Source: Ciceribacter lividus
GTDB taxonomy: Bacteria; Pseudomonadota; Alphaproteobacteria; Rhizobiales; Rhizobiaceae
Direction of reading: 5' to 3'
DNA: 64,000 nt
Assembly (NCBI RefSeq): GCF_003337715.1
Contig: NZ_QPIX01000002.1
Coordinates: 248,001 to 312,000 of the forward strand
Shown here: piece by piece, positions 1-8,331 of the stretch
How positions within the stretch are numbered: the stretch's first letter is position 1
Layout of the letters: the number at the start of each line of letters is the position of its first letter
Position numbers and translations under genes: made by a program
Notes under the pieces: generated by a model
The model's input: the letters and a program-made list of their open reading frames with translations, nothing else
Database searches by the model: none
What the model was told of the DNA's origin: nothing

Positions 1-42
1 CTTCGGATAGTCCGAAACGGAAAGTCCGACATGGTCGAGCAT
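1..42 (-). CDS. VOC/glyoxalase-family protein, N-terminal fragment
   Basis: Only the first 14 codons are inside the window, reading MLDHVGLSVSDYPK and continuing off the left edge. A start of the form M-x-D-H-V-G-L-x-V-x-D is typical of vicinal-oxygen-chelate (glyoxalase/bleomycin-resistance) proteins, in which the His is the first metal ligand. An AGGAG-like ribosome binding site lies about 7 bases upstream of the ATG. It lies downstream of argC on the same strand, about 40 bases away. The substrate cannot be judged from 14 residues. Confidence 0.55.
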   Translation of the reverse strand, partial: MLDHVGLSVSDYPK

Positions 43-82
43 CGTAGACTCCTTTTCGTCGCTGCGATGCCCGTCGCCGGGA

Positions 83-1015
83 TCAGGCCGAGAGCATCAG
101 GTCCATGTTCTGCACGGCAGCTCCCGAAGCGCCCTTGCCGAGATTGTCGAGCAGGGCGACGAGGTTGACATGCGCACCGCCTGCGGTGCCGAAGACGAAG
201 AGCTTCATCGTATCCTGCCCGACCAGTTCCTCGGCGTCGACGCGGGCAAGTGCCGCACTCTCCTCGAGGGAAACGACACGGACGATGTCCTGGCCGGCAT
301 AATGCGCGACGAGGGCGGCGTGGATCGCTTCGATTGTCGTCCCTTCCTTCAGGCCGTCGAGGAAGAGCGGCACCTGGACGATCATGCCCTGGGCAAAGCG
401 GCCGACGGAAGGCGAGAAGAGGGGCGCGCGGTCGAGAAGGCCGTGTACCTTCATCTCCGGTACGTGCTTGTGCTTCAGCGTCAGCCCGTAGAGGAAATTG
501 TTGGCGGTGATCGCGTCGGGACGGCTCTGGTCTTCCATCTGGGCGATCATCTGCTTGCCGCCGCCGGTGTACCCGGACACGGCATTCACCGTCACCGGAT
601 AGCCGTTCGGAAGGATGCCGGCAGCCCTCAGCGGACGAATAAGGCCGATGGCGCCGGTCGGATAGCAGCCGGGATTGGAGACATAGCGGGCGGAGCGGAT
701 CTTCTCCTTCTGCGCCCTGTCCATCTCGGCAAAGCCGTAGGCCCAGTCCGGATGGACCCGGAAGGCGGTCGAGGCGTCGAGGAGCCGCACGTTGTTGTTC
801 GCTGCCGTCATTTCGTAGGCCTGCTTCGAGGCGTCGTCCGGCAGGCACAGGATCGCGATGTCGGCGCTGTTCAGCAGGTCCTCGCGCATCTTCTCATTGC
901 GCCGCTCCGATTCCGGGATCGACAGCAGCTCGATGTCGCGACGAGCGGCCAAGCGCGTGCGGATCTGCAGACCCGTGGTGCCGTGTTCGCCGTCGATGAA
1001 GATCTTCGCTGCCAT
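83..1015 (-). CDS. argC: N-acetyl-gamma-glutamyl-phosphate reductase (short, type 2 form)
   Basis: ArgC reduces N-acetyl-glutamyl phosphate to the semialdehyde with NADPH, the third step of arginine synthesis, in the cytoplasm. The 310-residue protein starts with a nucleotide-binding glycine motif (GEHGTTG, residues 9-15). The catalytic cysteine sits in SNPGCYPTG (Cys117), and the substrate-binding GYTGGG stretch lies about 30 residues further on. The length and the G-E-H-G-T-T-G signature fit the shorter ArgC form found in alphaproteobacteria, not the roughly 345-residue enterobacterial form. The agmatinase-family gene lies just upstream on the same strand with a gap of 68 bases, so the two may be co-transcribed. 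Identity is well supported. Confidence 0.93.
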   Translation of the reverse strand: MAAKIFIDGEHGTTGLQIRTRLAARRDIELLSIPESERRNEKMREDLLNSADIAILCLPDDASKQAYEMTAANNNVRLLDASTAFRVHPDWAYGFAEMDRAQKEKIRSARYVSNPGCYPTGAIGLIRPLRAAGILPNGYPVTVNAVSGYTGGGKQMIAQMEDQSRPDAITANNFLYGLTLKHKHVPEMKVHGLLDRAPLFSPSVGRFAQGMIVQVPLFLDGLKEGTTIEAIHAALVAHYAGQDIVRVVSLEESAALARVDAEELVGQDTMKLFVFGTAGGAHVNLVALLDNLGKGASGAAVQNMDLMLSA

Positions 1016-1083
1016 TTTTCCTGTCCTGTCAGTGCTTTGGATAAGAGTTCGGACTCTGTTTCTGAGTGTGTTGAATCAATGTG

Positions 1084-2037
1084 TCAGGCGCGTGTCGCAA
1101 GCTTTTCCGCGCGCAGTCCGAGCATATACATCGCAACCGTTGCGCCAGCAATTGCGGTGATGTCGGCGTGGTCGTAAGCCGGCGCCACCTCGACGATGTC
1201 CGAGCCGCGGATGTCGAGGGCGCCGAGCTTGCGCAGCGCCGAAAGCACCTTCGCCGACGACGGCCCGCCGGCGACCGGCGTGCCCGTTCCGGGCGCATAG
1301 GCAGGGTCGAGGCAATCGATGTCGAAGGTAACATAGCAGGGACGGTCGCCGACATGGGCGAGGATCGTGTCGGCGATCGCCTGGGCGCCCATGTCCTCCA
1401 CTTCCCATCCGTGGATGATGCGGATGCCGAAATCCTCCGGCGCGTGGGTACGGATGCCGATCTGGATCGAACGGGCCGGATCGATCACGCCCTCGCGCAC
1501 CGCGCGACAGACGAAGGAGCCGTGGTCGATCCGCTTGCCGTCGTCGTCCCACGTGTCCTGGTGGGCGTCGAAGTGGACGAGCGCCAGCGGCCCGTATTTC
1601 GCGGCGTGCGCCTTCAGGAGCGGCCAGGTGACGAAATGGTCGCCGCCGAGCCCGAGCAGATAGGCGCCCGAGGCGATGATCTTCGTCGCTTCCTTCTCGA
1701 TCAGGCCGGGCGTCTTCTGGTGATTGCCGTAATCGAGCAGCACATCGCCGTAGTCGATCACGGCCATCTGCTCGAAGAGATCGCGTGCGAAGGGATATTG
1801 CGGATCGTTGTCGAAGATGGCGGAAGCCCGGCGGATCGCCTGCGGCCCGAAGCGAGCGCCCGGGCGATTGGAGACGGCGGCATCGAAGGGAATGCCGAGC
1901 ACGACCGCGTCGACACCCTTCAGCGTCTTGGAATACTTCCGCCGCATGAAGGAGAGGGCCCCGGCATAGGTCGGGTCGGTGGCCGCGCCGCGAATGGTTC
2001 TGGCGGTGAAGGCGTTGTCGATGGATTTGCTGACCAT
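1084..2037 (-). CDS. speB: Agmatinase / ureohydrolase-family enzyme
   Basis: This is a manganese-dependent ureohydrolase of the arginase/agmatinase family. Family members hydrolyse agmatine or a related guanidino compound to an amine and urea. The two-metal site is intact: GGDHF (His134), DAHQD (Asp157, His159, Asp161) and DIDCLDP (Asp239, Asp241). I place the start at the ATG giving MVSKSIDNAF (317 residues). An in-frame ATG 31 codons earlier would add a sequence that looks unrelated to the family and runs back into the terminator region of rpsI. The ribosome binding site before the chosen start is weak. It lies between rpsI and argC on the same strand. Guanidinobutyrase or proclavaminate-type activity cannot be excluded from sequence alone. 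Confidence 0.82.
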   Translation of the reverse strand: MVSKSIDNAFTARTIRGAATDPTYAGALSFMRRKYSKTLKGVDAVVLGIPFDAAVSNRPGARFGPQAIRRASAIFDNDPQYPFARDLFEQMAVIDYGDVLLDYGNHQKTPGLIEKEATKIIASGAYLLGLGGDHFVTWPLLKAHAAKYGPLALVHFDAHQDTWDDDGKRIDHGSFVCRAVREGVIDPARSIQIGIRTHAPEDFGIRIIHGWEVEDMGAQAIADTILAHVGDRPCYVTFDIDCLDPAYAPGTGTPVAGGPSSAKVLSALRKLGALDIRGSDIVEVAPAYDHADITAIAGATVAMYMLGLRAEKLATRA

Positions 2038-2132
2038 GGAGTCTCTCGAGGGGGCGTCGCCGTATGCTTCGGATATTAGGGACGGGAGGAGCGAATGCCA
2101 GAGGTTTCTTCCGGCGGCCGCAGGCCGCACAA

Positions 2133-2162
2133 ACGAAAAAGGCGGAGCCGAAGCCCCGCCTT
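2133..2162 (-). terminator. Intrinsic terminator after rplM-rpsI
   Basis: Read on the minus strand, AAGGCGGGGC and GCTCCGCCTT form a stem of about 10 pairs (one G-T) closed by a TTCG tetraloop and followed at once by a T-rich tract. It lies 25 bases after the rpsI stop and separates the ribosomal protein operon from speB. Confidence 0.8.
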
Positions 2163-2187
2163 GATTTCCGTTTCCGGTTTCCGGCGA

Positions 2188-2655
2188 TTAACGCTTGGAG
2201 AACTGGAACGAACGACGGGCCTTGGCCTTGCCGTACTTCTTGCGTTCGACGACGCGGCTGTCGCGGGTCAGGAAGCCGCCCTTCTTCAGGACCGAGCGCA
2301 GGCCCGGCTCGAAGTAGGTCAGTGCCTTGGAGATGCCGTGACGAACGGCACCGGCCTGGCCGGAAAGACCGCCGCCGGTAACGGTGGCGACGACGTCGAA
2401 CTGGCCGGTGCGGGCAGCGGCGACGATCGGCTGCTGCAGGATCATCTGCAGGACCGGACGGGCGAAATAGGTGCCGAAGTCACGACCGTTGACGGTGATC
2501 TTGCCGGTGCCCGGCTTGACCCATACGCGGGCGATCGCGTTCTTGCGCTTGCCGGTCGCGTAGGAGCGGCCGAGCGAATCGACCTTGCGGACGTGAACCG
2601 GAGCGGATGCTTCCTGGGTCGTGCCGAGGTCCTTCAGGGAAGAGAGATCAGCCAT
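2188..2655 (-). CDS. rpsI: 30S ribosomal protein S9
   Basis: S9 binds 16S rRNA in the head of the small subunit, and its basic C-terminal tail reaches the P-site tRNA. The 155-residue protein has the usual features: [14 protein letters not shown] near residue 35-48, the central [12 protein letters not shown] loop, and a basic C-terminus ending RRSFQFSKR with the terminal Lys-Arg that contacts P-site tRNA. The N-terminal extension of roughly 30 residues is common in alphaproteobacteria. It starts two bases after the rplM stop, so the pair is translationally coupled and shares the rplM promoter. Confidence 0.97.
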   Translation of the reverse strand: MADLSSLKDLGTTQEASAPVHVRKVDSLGRSYATGKRKNAIARVWVKPGTGKITVNGRDFGTYFARPVLQMILQQPIVAAARTGQFDVVATVTGGGLSGQAGAVRHGISKALTYFEPGLRSVLKKGGFLTRDSRVVERKKYGKAKARRSFQFSKR

Positions 2656-2657
2656 TA

Positions 2658-3122
2658 TCAGGCGCTCCTTACGTTCTTGCTGTTCAGCTTGGCCACGTCG
2701 AGAGCGACCGGCTGCTGCGCTTCATGGGGATGGTTGGAGCCGGCGTAGACGCGCAGGTTCTTCATCTGGCGACGGCCAAGCGGGCCACGCGGGATCATGC
2801 GTTCGACGGCCTTTTCGAGGACGCGTTCCGGGAAACGGCCTTCGAGGATGGCGCGAGCGGTACGTTCCTTGATGCCGCCCGGGTAACCGGTGTGCCAGTA
2901 GTACTTCTTGTCGGAGTACTTCTTGCCGGTGAAGACGACCTTGTCGGCATTGATGACGATGACGTTGTCGCCGTCGTCAACGTGGGGGGTGTAGGTGGCC
3001 TTGTGCTTGCCACGCAGGCGCATGGCGATAAGGGTGGCGAGACGACCGACAACGAGGCCTTCGGCATCGATGAGGATCCACTTCTTCTCCACCTCTGCAG
3101 GCTTCTGAACGAAAGTAGACAT
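2658..3122 (-). CDS. rplM: 50S ribosomal protein L13
   Basis: L13 is an early-assembly protein of the large ribosomal subunit. The 154-residue sequence carries the family signature, including [17 protein letters not shown] near the N-terminus, a [18 protein letters not shown] segment and the [12 protein letters not shown] block near residue 110-121. It is the first gene of the rplM-rpsI operon. A hairpin leader and a near-consensus sigma-70 promoter lie upstream. Confidence 0.97.
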   Translation of the reverse strand: MSTFVQKPAEVEKKWILIDAEGLVVGRLATLIAMRLRGKHKATYTPHVDDGDNVIVINADKVVFTGKKYSDKKYYWHTGYPGGIKERTARAILEGRFPERVLEKAVERMIPRGPLGRRQMKNLRVYAGSNHPHEAQQPVALDVAKLNSKNVRSA

Positions 3123-3146
3123 CTTTCTTCACTTTCCGTTTTGGAA

Positions 3147-3172
3147 CCCCTCCACGCGAACCGCGTCAGGGG
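3147..3172 (-). promoter_or_regulatory. Hairpin in the rplM mRNA leader
   Basis: On the minus strand CCCCT and AGGGG form an outer arm and ACGCG and CGCGT form an inner arm around a three-base loop, giving a two-tier hairpin that ends 25 bases before the rplM ATG. There is no T-run, so it is unlikely to terminate transcription. L13 operons in other bacteria have autoregulatory leaders, so an L13-binding role is plausible here but unproven. Confidence 0.45.
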
Positions 3173-3250
3173 CGTTTCTTGTTGCTTGGTTTCGAGGACC
3201 CGAAGGCCACGAAAAAGAATGCAGCCCGGAAGGGCCGCAGACTGCGCAGG

Positions 3251-3279
3251 CTTATACTGTGGTGGCTGAAAGCGGTCAA
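3251..3279 (-). promoter_or_regulatory. Sigma-70-type promoter for rplM-rpsI
   Basis: On the minus strand a TTGACC -35 box and a TATAAG -10 box are separated by exactly 17 bases. The predicted transcript start lies about 120 bases upstream of rplM and would include the leader hairpin. This is the closest match to the housekeeping consensus that I noted. Confidence 0.7.
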
Positions 3280-3354
3280 GACAGTCGTTTCCGCCGACCT
3301 TAGAATTGTGTGTGTGAAATCAATGAGTTATGTATGTGGTAAAATGATGCCGCA

Positions 3355-3831
3355 TTATTTCGCGCCGTTATGTGGGCGATCGCCGGTCGAATGCGGCGTC
3401 GAGGTCTCCCTGGGCGGGATCGAATAGGTGGCCGTCGCCTGCGCGATCAGCGTCTCCGGGTCACCCTGATGGAGGAGGGCGTCGACCACGGCGAGCCGCT
3501 TGCCGAGCTTCAGGATACGGCAATCGCAGGTGATCGGCTCCGGCTTCGGCAGCCGCAGGAAATTGATGTTGAGGCTCGTCGTGACGGCGAGCGCCGCAGG
3601 TCCGATATGGGCGAGGATCGCCACATAGGCGGCGACGTCGGCGAGCGCGAACATCGACGGGCCGGAGACGGTTCCACCCGGACGCAGGTGGCGGTCGGTC
3701 GGGTCGAACCGCATCGTGGCGCTGCCGGGCGCAATCGCGGTCACGGTGAAGACTCGCCCGTCCGTATGGATCTGCGGGAAGTCCGTCTCCAGGAAGGCGG
3801 AGATTTCCTCGACGGTCATGACAGGCTGCAT
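3355..3831 (-). CDS. PaaI-type hotdog-fold thioesterase
   Basis: This 158-residue protein has the hotdog thioesterase layout: an N-terminal strand region, then RPGGTVSGPSMFALADVAAY around residues 50-69, where G-T-V-S-G and the Asp of the long central helix form the active-site region, then TTSLNINFLR for the following strand. Such enzymes hydrolyse acyl-CoA thioesters, and PaaI homologues act on hydroxyphenylacetyl-CoA-like compounds. The C-terminal 20 residues look disordered. It is divergent from the enoyl-CoA hydratase gene at 3936, and the shared acyl-CoA theme may be meaningful. The substrate is unknown. Confidence 0.75.
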   Translation of the reverse strand: MQPVMTVEEISAFLETDFPQIHTDGRVFTVTAIAPGSATMRFDPTDRHLRPGGTVSGPSMFALADVAAYVAILAHIGPAALAVTTSLNINFLRLPKPEPITCDCRILKLGKRLAVVDALLHQGDPETLIAQATATYSIPPRETSTPHSTGDRPHNGAK

Positions 3832-3935
3832 AGCGGGTTCCGTCCGGTTCTGCTGCGGTCAAAGATGCACTGGTGCGCCGGTCACGTTTTATGGCAGGCT
3901 TCGGCAGCGATGCAAACACGACGAAGGGAGAGGTC

Positions 3936-4766
3936 ATGTCCGAAGTTGTGCCGTTGAGGAGAGATGGGGGAGAGGAGCGGCGTGGGCCTGTTCTTGTGGA
4001 TTTTGCCGATGGGGTCCTGCGGCTGACGCTCAGCAATCCGCCGGCGAACGTCCTCTCGATCGCCCTCATGGAGGCCCTGGCCGCGGAACTCGACAAGGCT
4101 GCCGCCGAGAAGGCGGTGCGTGTCGTGGTGATCGCTGCCGCCGGCAAGCTCTTCTCCGCCGGCCATGACCTCAAGGAAATGACCGCCCATCGCAGCGATC
4201 CAGACCGCGGCCGTCATTTCTTCGACAGGACAATGCGCCTGTGCGCCGCCCTGATGCTGAAGATCACCCATCTGCCGAAGCCGGTCATCGCCGAAATCGA
4301 CGGACTTGCAACCGCAGCCGGCTGCCAGCTCGTCGCCTCCTGCGATCTTGCCGTCTGTACGGACACGTCGCGGTTCTGCACGCCGGGCGTGAACATCGGC
4401 CTCTTCTGTTCGACGCCGATGGTCGCCGTCAGCCGCGCCGCTCATCGCAAGCAGGCGATGGAGATGCTGCTGACCGGCGAGACGATCGACGCCTCGACCG
4501 CCAAGGATTTCGGCCTCGTCAACCGGGTCGTGCCGAAAGAGTATCTCGGGCAGGTCGTCGCAAAATATGCCGCCGTCATTGCTTCGAAATCACCGCTTAC
4601 TCTGAAGATCGGCAAGGAGGCCTTCTACCGCCAGATCGAGATGCCGCTCGAAGAGGCCTACGACTATGCCGCACGGGTGATGGTGGAAAACATGCTCGCC
4701 CGGGACGCCGAGGAGGGAATCGGGGCATTTCTCGACAAGCGCCATCCGGAATGGAAAGGGGAATAG
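3936..4766 (+). CDS. Enoyl-CoA hydratase/isomerase-family protein
   Basis: This 276-residue crotonase-fold protein likely acts on enoyl-CoA esters in fatty-acid or aromatic breakdown. The first oxyanion-hole segment is AGHDLKEM and the second is DGLATAAGCQLVASCDLAV. An F-G-L-V-N-R-V-V-P segment near residue 190 is also standard for the family. The start was chosen because a GGGAGAGG ribosome binding site lies just upstream. An earlier in-frame ATG at 3873 lacks one. In this family the catalytic glutamates usually follow the A-G-G motif. Here the second loop reads A-A-G-C, so hydratase activity is likely but not certain. It is transcribed divergently from the hotdog thioesterase. Confidence 0.82.
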   Translation: MSEVVPLRRDGGEERRGPVLVDFADGVLRLTLSNPPANVLSIALMEALAAELDKAAAEKAVRVVVIAAAGKLFSAGHDLKEMTAHRSDPDRGRHFFDRTMRLCAALMLKITHLPKPVIAEIDGLATAAGCQLVASCDLAVCTDTSRFCTPGVNIGLFCSTPMVAVSRAAHRKQAMEMLLTGETIDASTAKDFGLVNRVVPKEYLGQVVAKYAAVIASKSPLTLKIGKEAFYRQIEMPLEEAYDYAARVMVENMLARDAEEGIGAFLDKRHPEWKGE

Positions 4767-4924
4767 CGACGTCGCAAGACGGACGCGACCGCGGCGACGC
4801 CACTCGGCCGCGTCGTCTGAAAGGGTGTTCAAAATTGACGATTATCGAAAAACTGTCGGATTTTGGGCGTCTACACATAAGAATTACCTAATGTGACAGT
4901 GAACGAACGGAATACATAGAGAGA

Positions 4925-4940
4925 ACGAAGTATACTTCGT
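4925..4940. promoter_or_regulatory. 16-bp perfect palindrome upstream of a VOC gene
   Basis: ACGAAGTATACTTCGT is identical to its reverse complement and lies 22 bases before the ATG at 4963, where a repressor would block initiation. The surrounding 196-base gap between the hydratase and VOC genes is AT-rich in its second half and holds no other gene. It is a candidate operator; I cannot name the regulator. Confidence 0.45.
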
Positions 4941-4962
4941 ATCCTGTGAAATGGAGAGTGTC

Positions 4963-5394
4963 ATGACGTTGGAACGGCGCATTTCGATCGTTACCCTGGG
5001 CGTCGAGGATCTGGGGCGCAGCACCACCTTCTACGAGAGGCTCGGTTGGGTGCGCTCGCCGGCCTCGCAGGAGGCCATCACTTTCATAAAGCTCAAGGGA
5101 ACCGTGCTGGCGCTCTTCTCGCGGGAGGCGCTGGCGGCGGATGCAGGCGTTCCGGCCGGCGCCGGCGGTTTTTCCGGCGTGACGCTGGCACAGAACGTCG
5201 AAAGCCCGGCGGAGGTCGACCGGGTCGTCGACTTCGCCGTCTCCTGTGGTGCCAGCCTGGTCAAGTCACCCCGAAAGGTCTTCTGGGGTGGCTATTCGGG
5301 CTATTTCGCCGATCCGGACGGCCATCTTTGGGAAGTGGCGCACAATCCCTTCTTTCCTCTCGACGAAGAAGGGCACCTCGTCCTGCCCGATTGA
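4963..5394 (+). CDS. VOC (glyoxalase/bleomycin-resistance) family protein
   Basis: This 143-residue single-domain protein has two beta-alpha-beta-beta-beta modules typical of VOC enzymes. The first begins ISIVTLGVEDLGRSTTFYER, and the second ends GGYSGYFADPDGHLWEVAH, the usual D-P-D-G-x-x-W-E-x metal-binding end with Glu as a ligand. The start was placed at MTLERR because GGAGAG sits at the right distance. An ATG four codons earlier has no such site. The family includes glyoxalase I, dioxygenases and antibiotic-binding proteins, so the substrate is not predictable. A perfect palindrome upstream suggests local repression. Confidence 0.75.
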   Translation: MTLERRISIVTLGVEDLGRSTTFYERLGWVRSPASQEAITFIKLKGTVLALFSREALAADAGVPAGAGGFSGVTLAQNVESPAEVDRVVDFAVSCGASLVKSPRKVFWGGYSGYFADPDGHLWEVAHNPFFPLDEEGHLVLPD

Positions 5395-5492
5395 CGGGGC
5401 GGTCCCCGGGTCCGCTGCAGGGACCACGCCCGCCTGTGAGGCCCGCCCTTCAGGGGGCGAGCATCACGAGGGATCATCGGGGTGGAACGCGC

Positions 5493-5846
5493 TCAGAAGA
5501 TCCCGTGCGTGGGATCGTTCGGCTGCTGATCCCTTTGCTGCTGCTCGCGCATCTGCTCCCGGTCGGGCTTGCAGGTCAGGACCCGACAGAACCGCAGATC
5601 GCGGCTCGGGACACTGACGCGGTCGGTGATCTCGCCCGGTCGGCAGAACTGGCGGCTGGAGACATAGGTGTCGTAAAGCATGTGACCGCGCAGACGCTCC
5701 GACGGATAGGTTAGAATGACGGCTCCGTGGGCGCGAATGGTCTCCTGGACCTGCGCACAGGTCATCTTGGTGGAGGTATACTTGGGCAGCGCGAAGGCCG
5801 AAGTGGCCAGGGCGACGAGTGGAATGGCAAGCAACAGCGGTCTCAT
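5493..5846 (-). CDS. Small secreted protein of unknown function
   Basis: The 117-residue product begins MRPLLLAIPLVALATSAFA, a clear cleavable signal peptide, so the mature protein is probably periplasmic. The mature part has four cysteines (in the TCAQVQ, QFCRPGE, RFCRVLTC segments), suggesting two disulfides, and a Gln/Arg/Asp-rich tail. An AAAGGA site upstream supports this ATG; a start 24 codons earlier would bury the signal peptide. I recognise it only as a type of small hypothetical protein seen in rhizobia. It is flanked by unrelated genes on the opposite strand. Confidence 0.65.
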   Translation of the reverse strand: MRPLLLAIPLVALATSAFALPKYTSTKMTCAQVQETIRAHGAVILTYPSERLRGHMLYDTYVSSRQFCRPGEITDRVSVPSRDLRFCRVLTCKPDREQMREQQQRDQQPNDPTHGIF

Positions 5847-5977
5847 CTTCGTCTTCCTTTCAGGCGTTTCGCTTCTCGTCATGCGTTGTCTCGAATTGCA
5901 GTGCCCGATAGTTGTCACTATAGTTTAGAAAGTAAGAATAAGCGAATAAAAAAGAGGAAAGAAGGAGCCGTGAACTC

Positions 5978-6406
5978 ATGAACCACGACCGGTATGACGA
6001 CGCCTACATCTCCGATATCCTGACCAGGACACGGACCATCGCACTTCTCGGCGCATCTCCGAACGCGGCACGGCCGAGCTACGGGGTCATGCGCTTCCTG
6101 CTTTCCAGGGGCTACAAGGTCATTCCCGTCAACCCGGGGCAGGCGGGCAAGGAAATCCTCGGTCAGCCCGTTGTCGGACGGCTCGCCGAAATCGAGGAGC
6201 CGCTCGACATGATCGATGTCTTTCGCGCCGCCGAGTATCTCGATGCCGTCGTCGACGAGGTGCTTCAGATGAAGCCGCTGCCCAAGGTCCTGTGGGGGCA
6301 GCTTTCCGTTCGTGACGATGCCGCGGCCGGGAGGGCCGAGGCCGCCGGGATCAAGGTCGTCATGGACCGTTGCCCGGCGATCGAAATTCCCCGCCTCGGC
6401 CTCTAG
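5978..6406 (+). CDS. CoA-binding domain protein (YccU type)
   Basis: The 142-residue protein is a stand-alone Rossmann-like CoA-binding domain of the kind that forms the N-terminus of succinyl-CoA synthetase alpha chains. Visible features are IALLGASPNAARPSYGVMRF near residue 24, YKVIPVNPG, and the ending VVMDRCPAIEIPRL that is characteristic of the YccU group. Its cellular role is unknown. The gene is convergent with the Cys-rich gene at 6403. The two stops share the four bases CTAG, so the coding ends overlap by four bases. Confidence 0.85.
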   Translation: MNHDRYDDAYISDILTRTRTIALLGASPNAARPSYGVMRFLLSRGYKVIPVNPGQAGKEILGQPVVGRLAEIEEPLDMIDVFRAAEYLDAVVDEVLQMKPLPKVLWGQLSVRDDAAAGRAEAAGIKVVMDRCPAIEIPRLGL

Positions 6407-6831
6407 TGCAGGCGAACCTCGGGGATCGCCCTGAGCACGTTGAGATCGTCGGAATTGCTGCAGTAGTCGACGAATTCGGTCGGCGCCGTTCCGTCCTTGA
6501 GGTCGGCGCGGCACTGGCGCTTGGCATGGCATCGCGAACAGTTGATCTGCATATCGCGGAAGAGGGCGCGGAAGCGAAGCTCGACCTCGGTCGGGTCGAC
6601 GAGCAGTGCCCGCATCATCTCCGGCATCTCGTCGGCCGCGTGGGGCCCGGCCTTGGCGAGTTCGACGAGCTGTTCGGGCGATATGCCGCAGTCATGGGCG
6701 ATGTCGCTGATGGTCTTCTCGTCGAGCGCGGCGATCATTTCCGCTTCGCTCGCGCCTTCCCAGCCTCTCGTAATCCATTCGACGATCCGGGCGATCGGCC
6801 CGCGGGAATGGTCGTTCGTTATCTGGCCCAT
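6403..6831 (-). CDS. Cys-rich cytoplasmic protein, probably DUF6455-like
   Basis: This 142-residue protein has no signal peptide. Its N-terminal half looks helical, with a motif like a small HTH (TISDIAHDCGISPEQLVELA). Its C-terminal third holds a cysteine array: INCSRCHAKRQCRADL, then DYCSNSDDLNVL. The spacing C-x2-C-x5-C-x15-C could bind an iron-sulfur cluster or zinc, as suggested for DUF6455 proteins common in Rhizobiales and Rhodobacterales. No function is established. It is convergent with the CoA-binding gene and overlaps it by four bases. Confidence 0.6.
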   Translation of the reverse strand: MGQITNDHSRGPIARIVEWITRGWEGASEAEMIAALDEKTISDIAHDCGISPEQLVELAKAGPHAADEMPEMMRALLVDPTEVELRFRALFRDMQINCSRCHAKRQCRADLKDGTAPTEFVDYCSNSDDLNVLRAIPEVRLH

Positions 6832-6995
6832 GGCAAACCTCCATCGTTTGATGAGATGATCTGCCGCGACGGGGGAGTTGCATTGATTTCGATCAATATT
6901 CGTCGATTGTGCCGCCTTGCGGGAAAGAGGAAATCGCGATTAACTCGCGCCGGCAGCCGTTAAGACTGACTGGATTCCAGAAAAGGGAGGCTCGA

Positions 6996-8279
6996 ATGCC
7001 TGACAGAAACCCGGGATTTTCGACTTTGGCGGTGCATGCGGGAGCGCAGCCGGATCCTGCGACCGGCGCCCGTGTCACCCCCATCTACCAGACGACGGCC
7101 TACGTCTTCAACGATGCGGACCATGCGGCAGCGCTCTTCGGGCTGAAGCAGTTCGGCAACATCTACACCCGGATCATGAACCCCACCCAGGCGGTTCTCG
7201 AGGAGAGAGTCGCCGCGCTCGAAGGCGGAACCGCGGCCCTGGCGGTCGCCTCCGGCCACGCCGCGCAGATGCTGGTCTTCCACACGATCATGCAGCCGGG
7301 TGACAACTTCGTCGCGGCGAAGAAGCTGTACGGCGGTTCGATCAACCAGTTCGGCCACGCCTTCAAGAGCTTCGGCTGGCAGGTCCGCTGGGCCGATACC
7401 GCTGATCCGGAAAGCTTCGAGGCGGAGATCGACGACCGCACGCGGGCGATATTCATCGAGAGCCTCGCCAATCCCGGCGGCACCTTCGTCGACATCGCGG
7501 CCATCGCCGAAGTCGCCCGCAAGCACGGCCTGCCGCTGATCGTCGACAACACCATGGCGACGCCGTATCTCCTGCGGCCGCTCGAGCACGGTGCGGACAT
7601 CGTCGTCCACTCGGCGACGAAATTCCTCGGCGGCCACGGCAATTCCATGGGCGGCATCATCGTCGACGGCGGCACGTTCGACTGGTCGAAATCCGGCAAC
7701 TATCCGGCCCTGTCGGCGCCGCGAACCGAATACGGCGGTGTGGTTCTGCACCAGGCCTTCGGCAATTTCGCCTTCGCGATCGCGTGCCGCGTGCTCGGCC
7801 TGCGCGACCTCGGGCCGGCGATTGCGCCGATGAACGCCTTCCTGATCCTGACCGGCATCGAGACGCTGCCGCTGCGCATGCAGCGCCATTGCGACAACGC
7901 GCTGAAGGTCGCGACCTGGCTGAAGCAGCATCCTAAGGTCGCCTGGGTGAGCTACGCCGGTCTCGGGACCGACCCGAACCACGCCCTGCAGCAGCGCTAT
8001 TCGCCGAAGGGCGCCGGCGCCGTCTTCACCTTCGGCGTGAAGGGCGGCTATGCCGCCGGCAAGGCACTGGTCGAAGGGTTGCAGCTCTTCTCCCACCTCG
8101 CCAACATCGGCGACACCCGCTCGCTGGTCATCCATCCGGCTTCCACGACCCACGCCCAGCTCACCGAGGCGCAGCAGATCGCCGCCGGTGCCGGGCCGGA
8201 CGTGGTGCGGCTCTCGATCGGTATCGAGGACGCGGCCGATATCATCGCGGACCTCGAGCAGTCGCTCGCCAAGATCTGA
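6996..8279 (+). CDS. metY: O-acetylhomoserine aminocarboxypropyltransferase (sulfhydrylase)
   Basis: This PLP enzyme makes homocysteine from O-acetylhomoserine and sulfide in methionine synthesis. The 427-residue length fits the O-acetylhomoserine sulfhydrylase branch rather than the roughly 390-residue cystathionine synthase or lyase branch. The PLP lysine is Lys209 in HSATKFLGGHG, Asp184 in LIVDNTMATP would pair with the pyridine nitrogen, and YTRIMNPT near residue 57 is the usual phosphate-binding region. AAAAGGGAGG upstream fixes the start; an earlier in-frame ATG at 6909 lacks support. A leader of more than 100 bases precedes it. I looked for a SAM-II riboswitch there and did not see a convincing match. 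A cupin gene follows on the same strand. Confidence 0.9.
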   Translation: MPDRNPGFSTLAVHAGAQPDPATGARVTPIYQTTAYVFNDADHAAALFGLKQFGNIYTRIMNPTQAVLEERVAALEGGTAALAVASGHAAQMLVFHTIMQPGDNFVAAKKLYGGSINQFGHAFKSFGWQVRWADTADPESFEAEIDDRTRAIFIESLANPGGTFVDIAAIAEVARKHGLPLIVDNTMATPYLLRPLEHGADIVVHSATKFLGGHGNSMGGIIVDGGTFDWSKSGNYPALSAPRTEYGGVVLHQAFGNFAFAIACRVLGLRDLGPAIAPMNAFLILTGIETLPLRMQRHCDNALKVATWLKQHPKVAWVSYAGLGTDPNHALQQRYSPKGAGAVFTFGVKGGYAAGKALVEGLQLFSHLANIGDTRSLVIHPASTTHAQLTEAQQIAAGAGPDVVRLSIGIEDAADIIADLEQSLAKI

Positions 8280-8331
8280 CAGGCAGCAGGAAAGGCCGCG
8301 TCCGGGAGGGCGCGGCGAAGGACGGTAATCC

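Noticed and set aside
4921..4945. loxP-like site
   Set aside because: ACTTCGTAT and its complement occur, but the arms meet with no 8-base spacer and the total is only 16 bases, so it is an ordinary palindrome.
6832..6995. SAM-II-type riboswitch in the metY leader
   Set aside because: The leader is long and the gene fits, but I could not line up the conserved SAM-II blocks; only a short GCCG-TTAA resemblance exists. A covariance-model search would decide.
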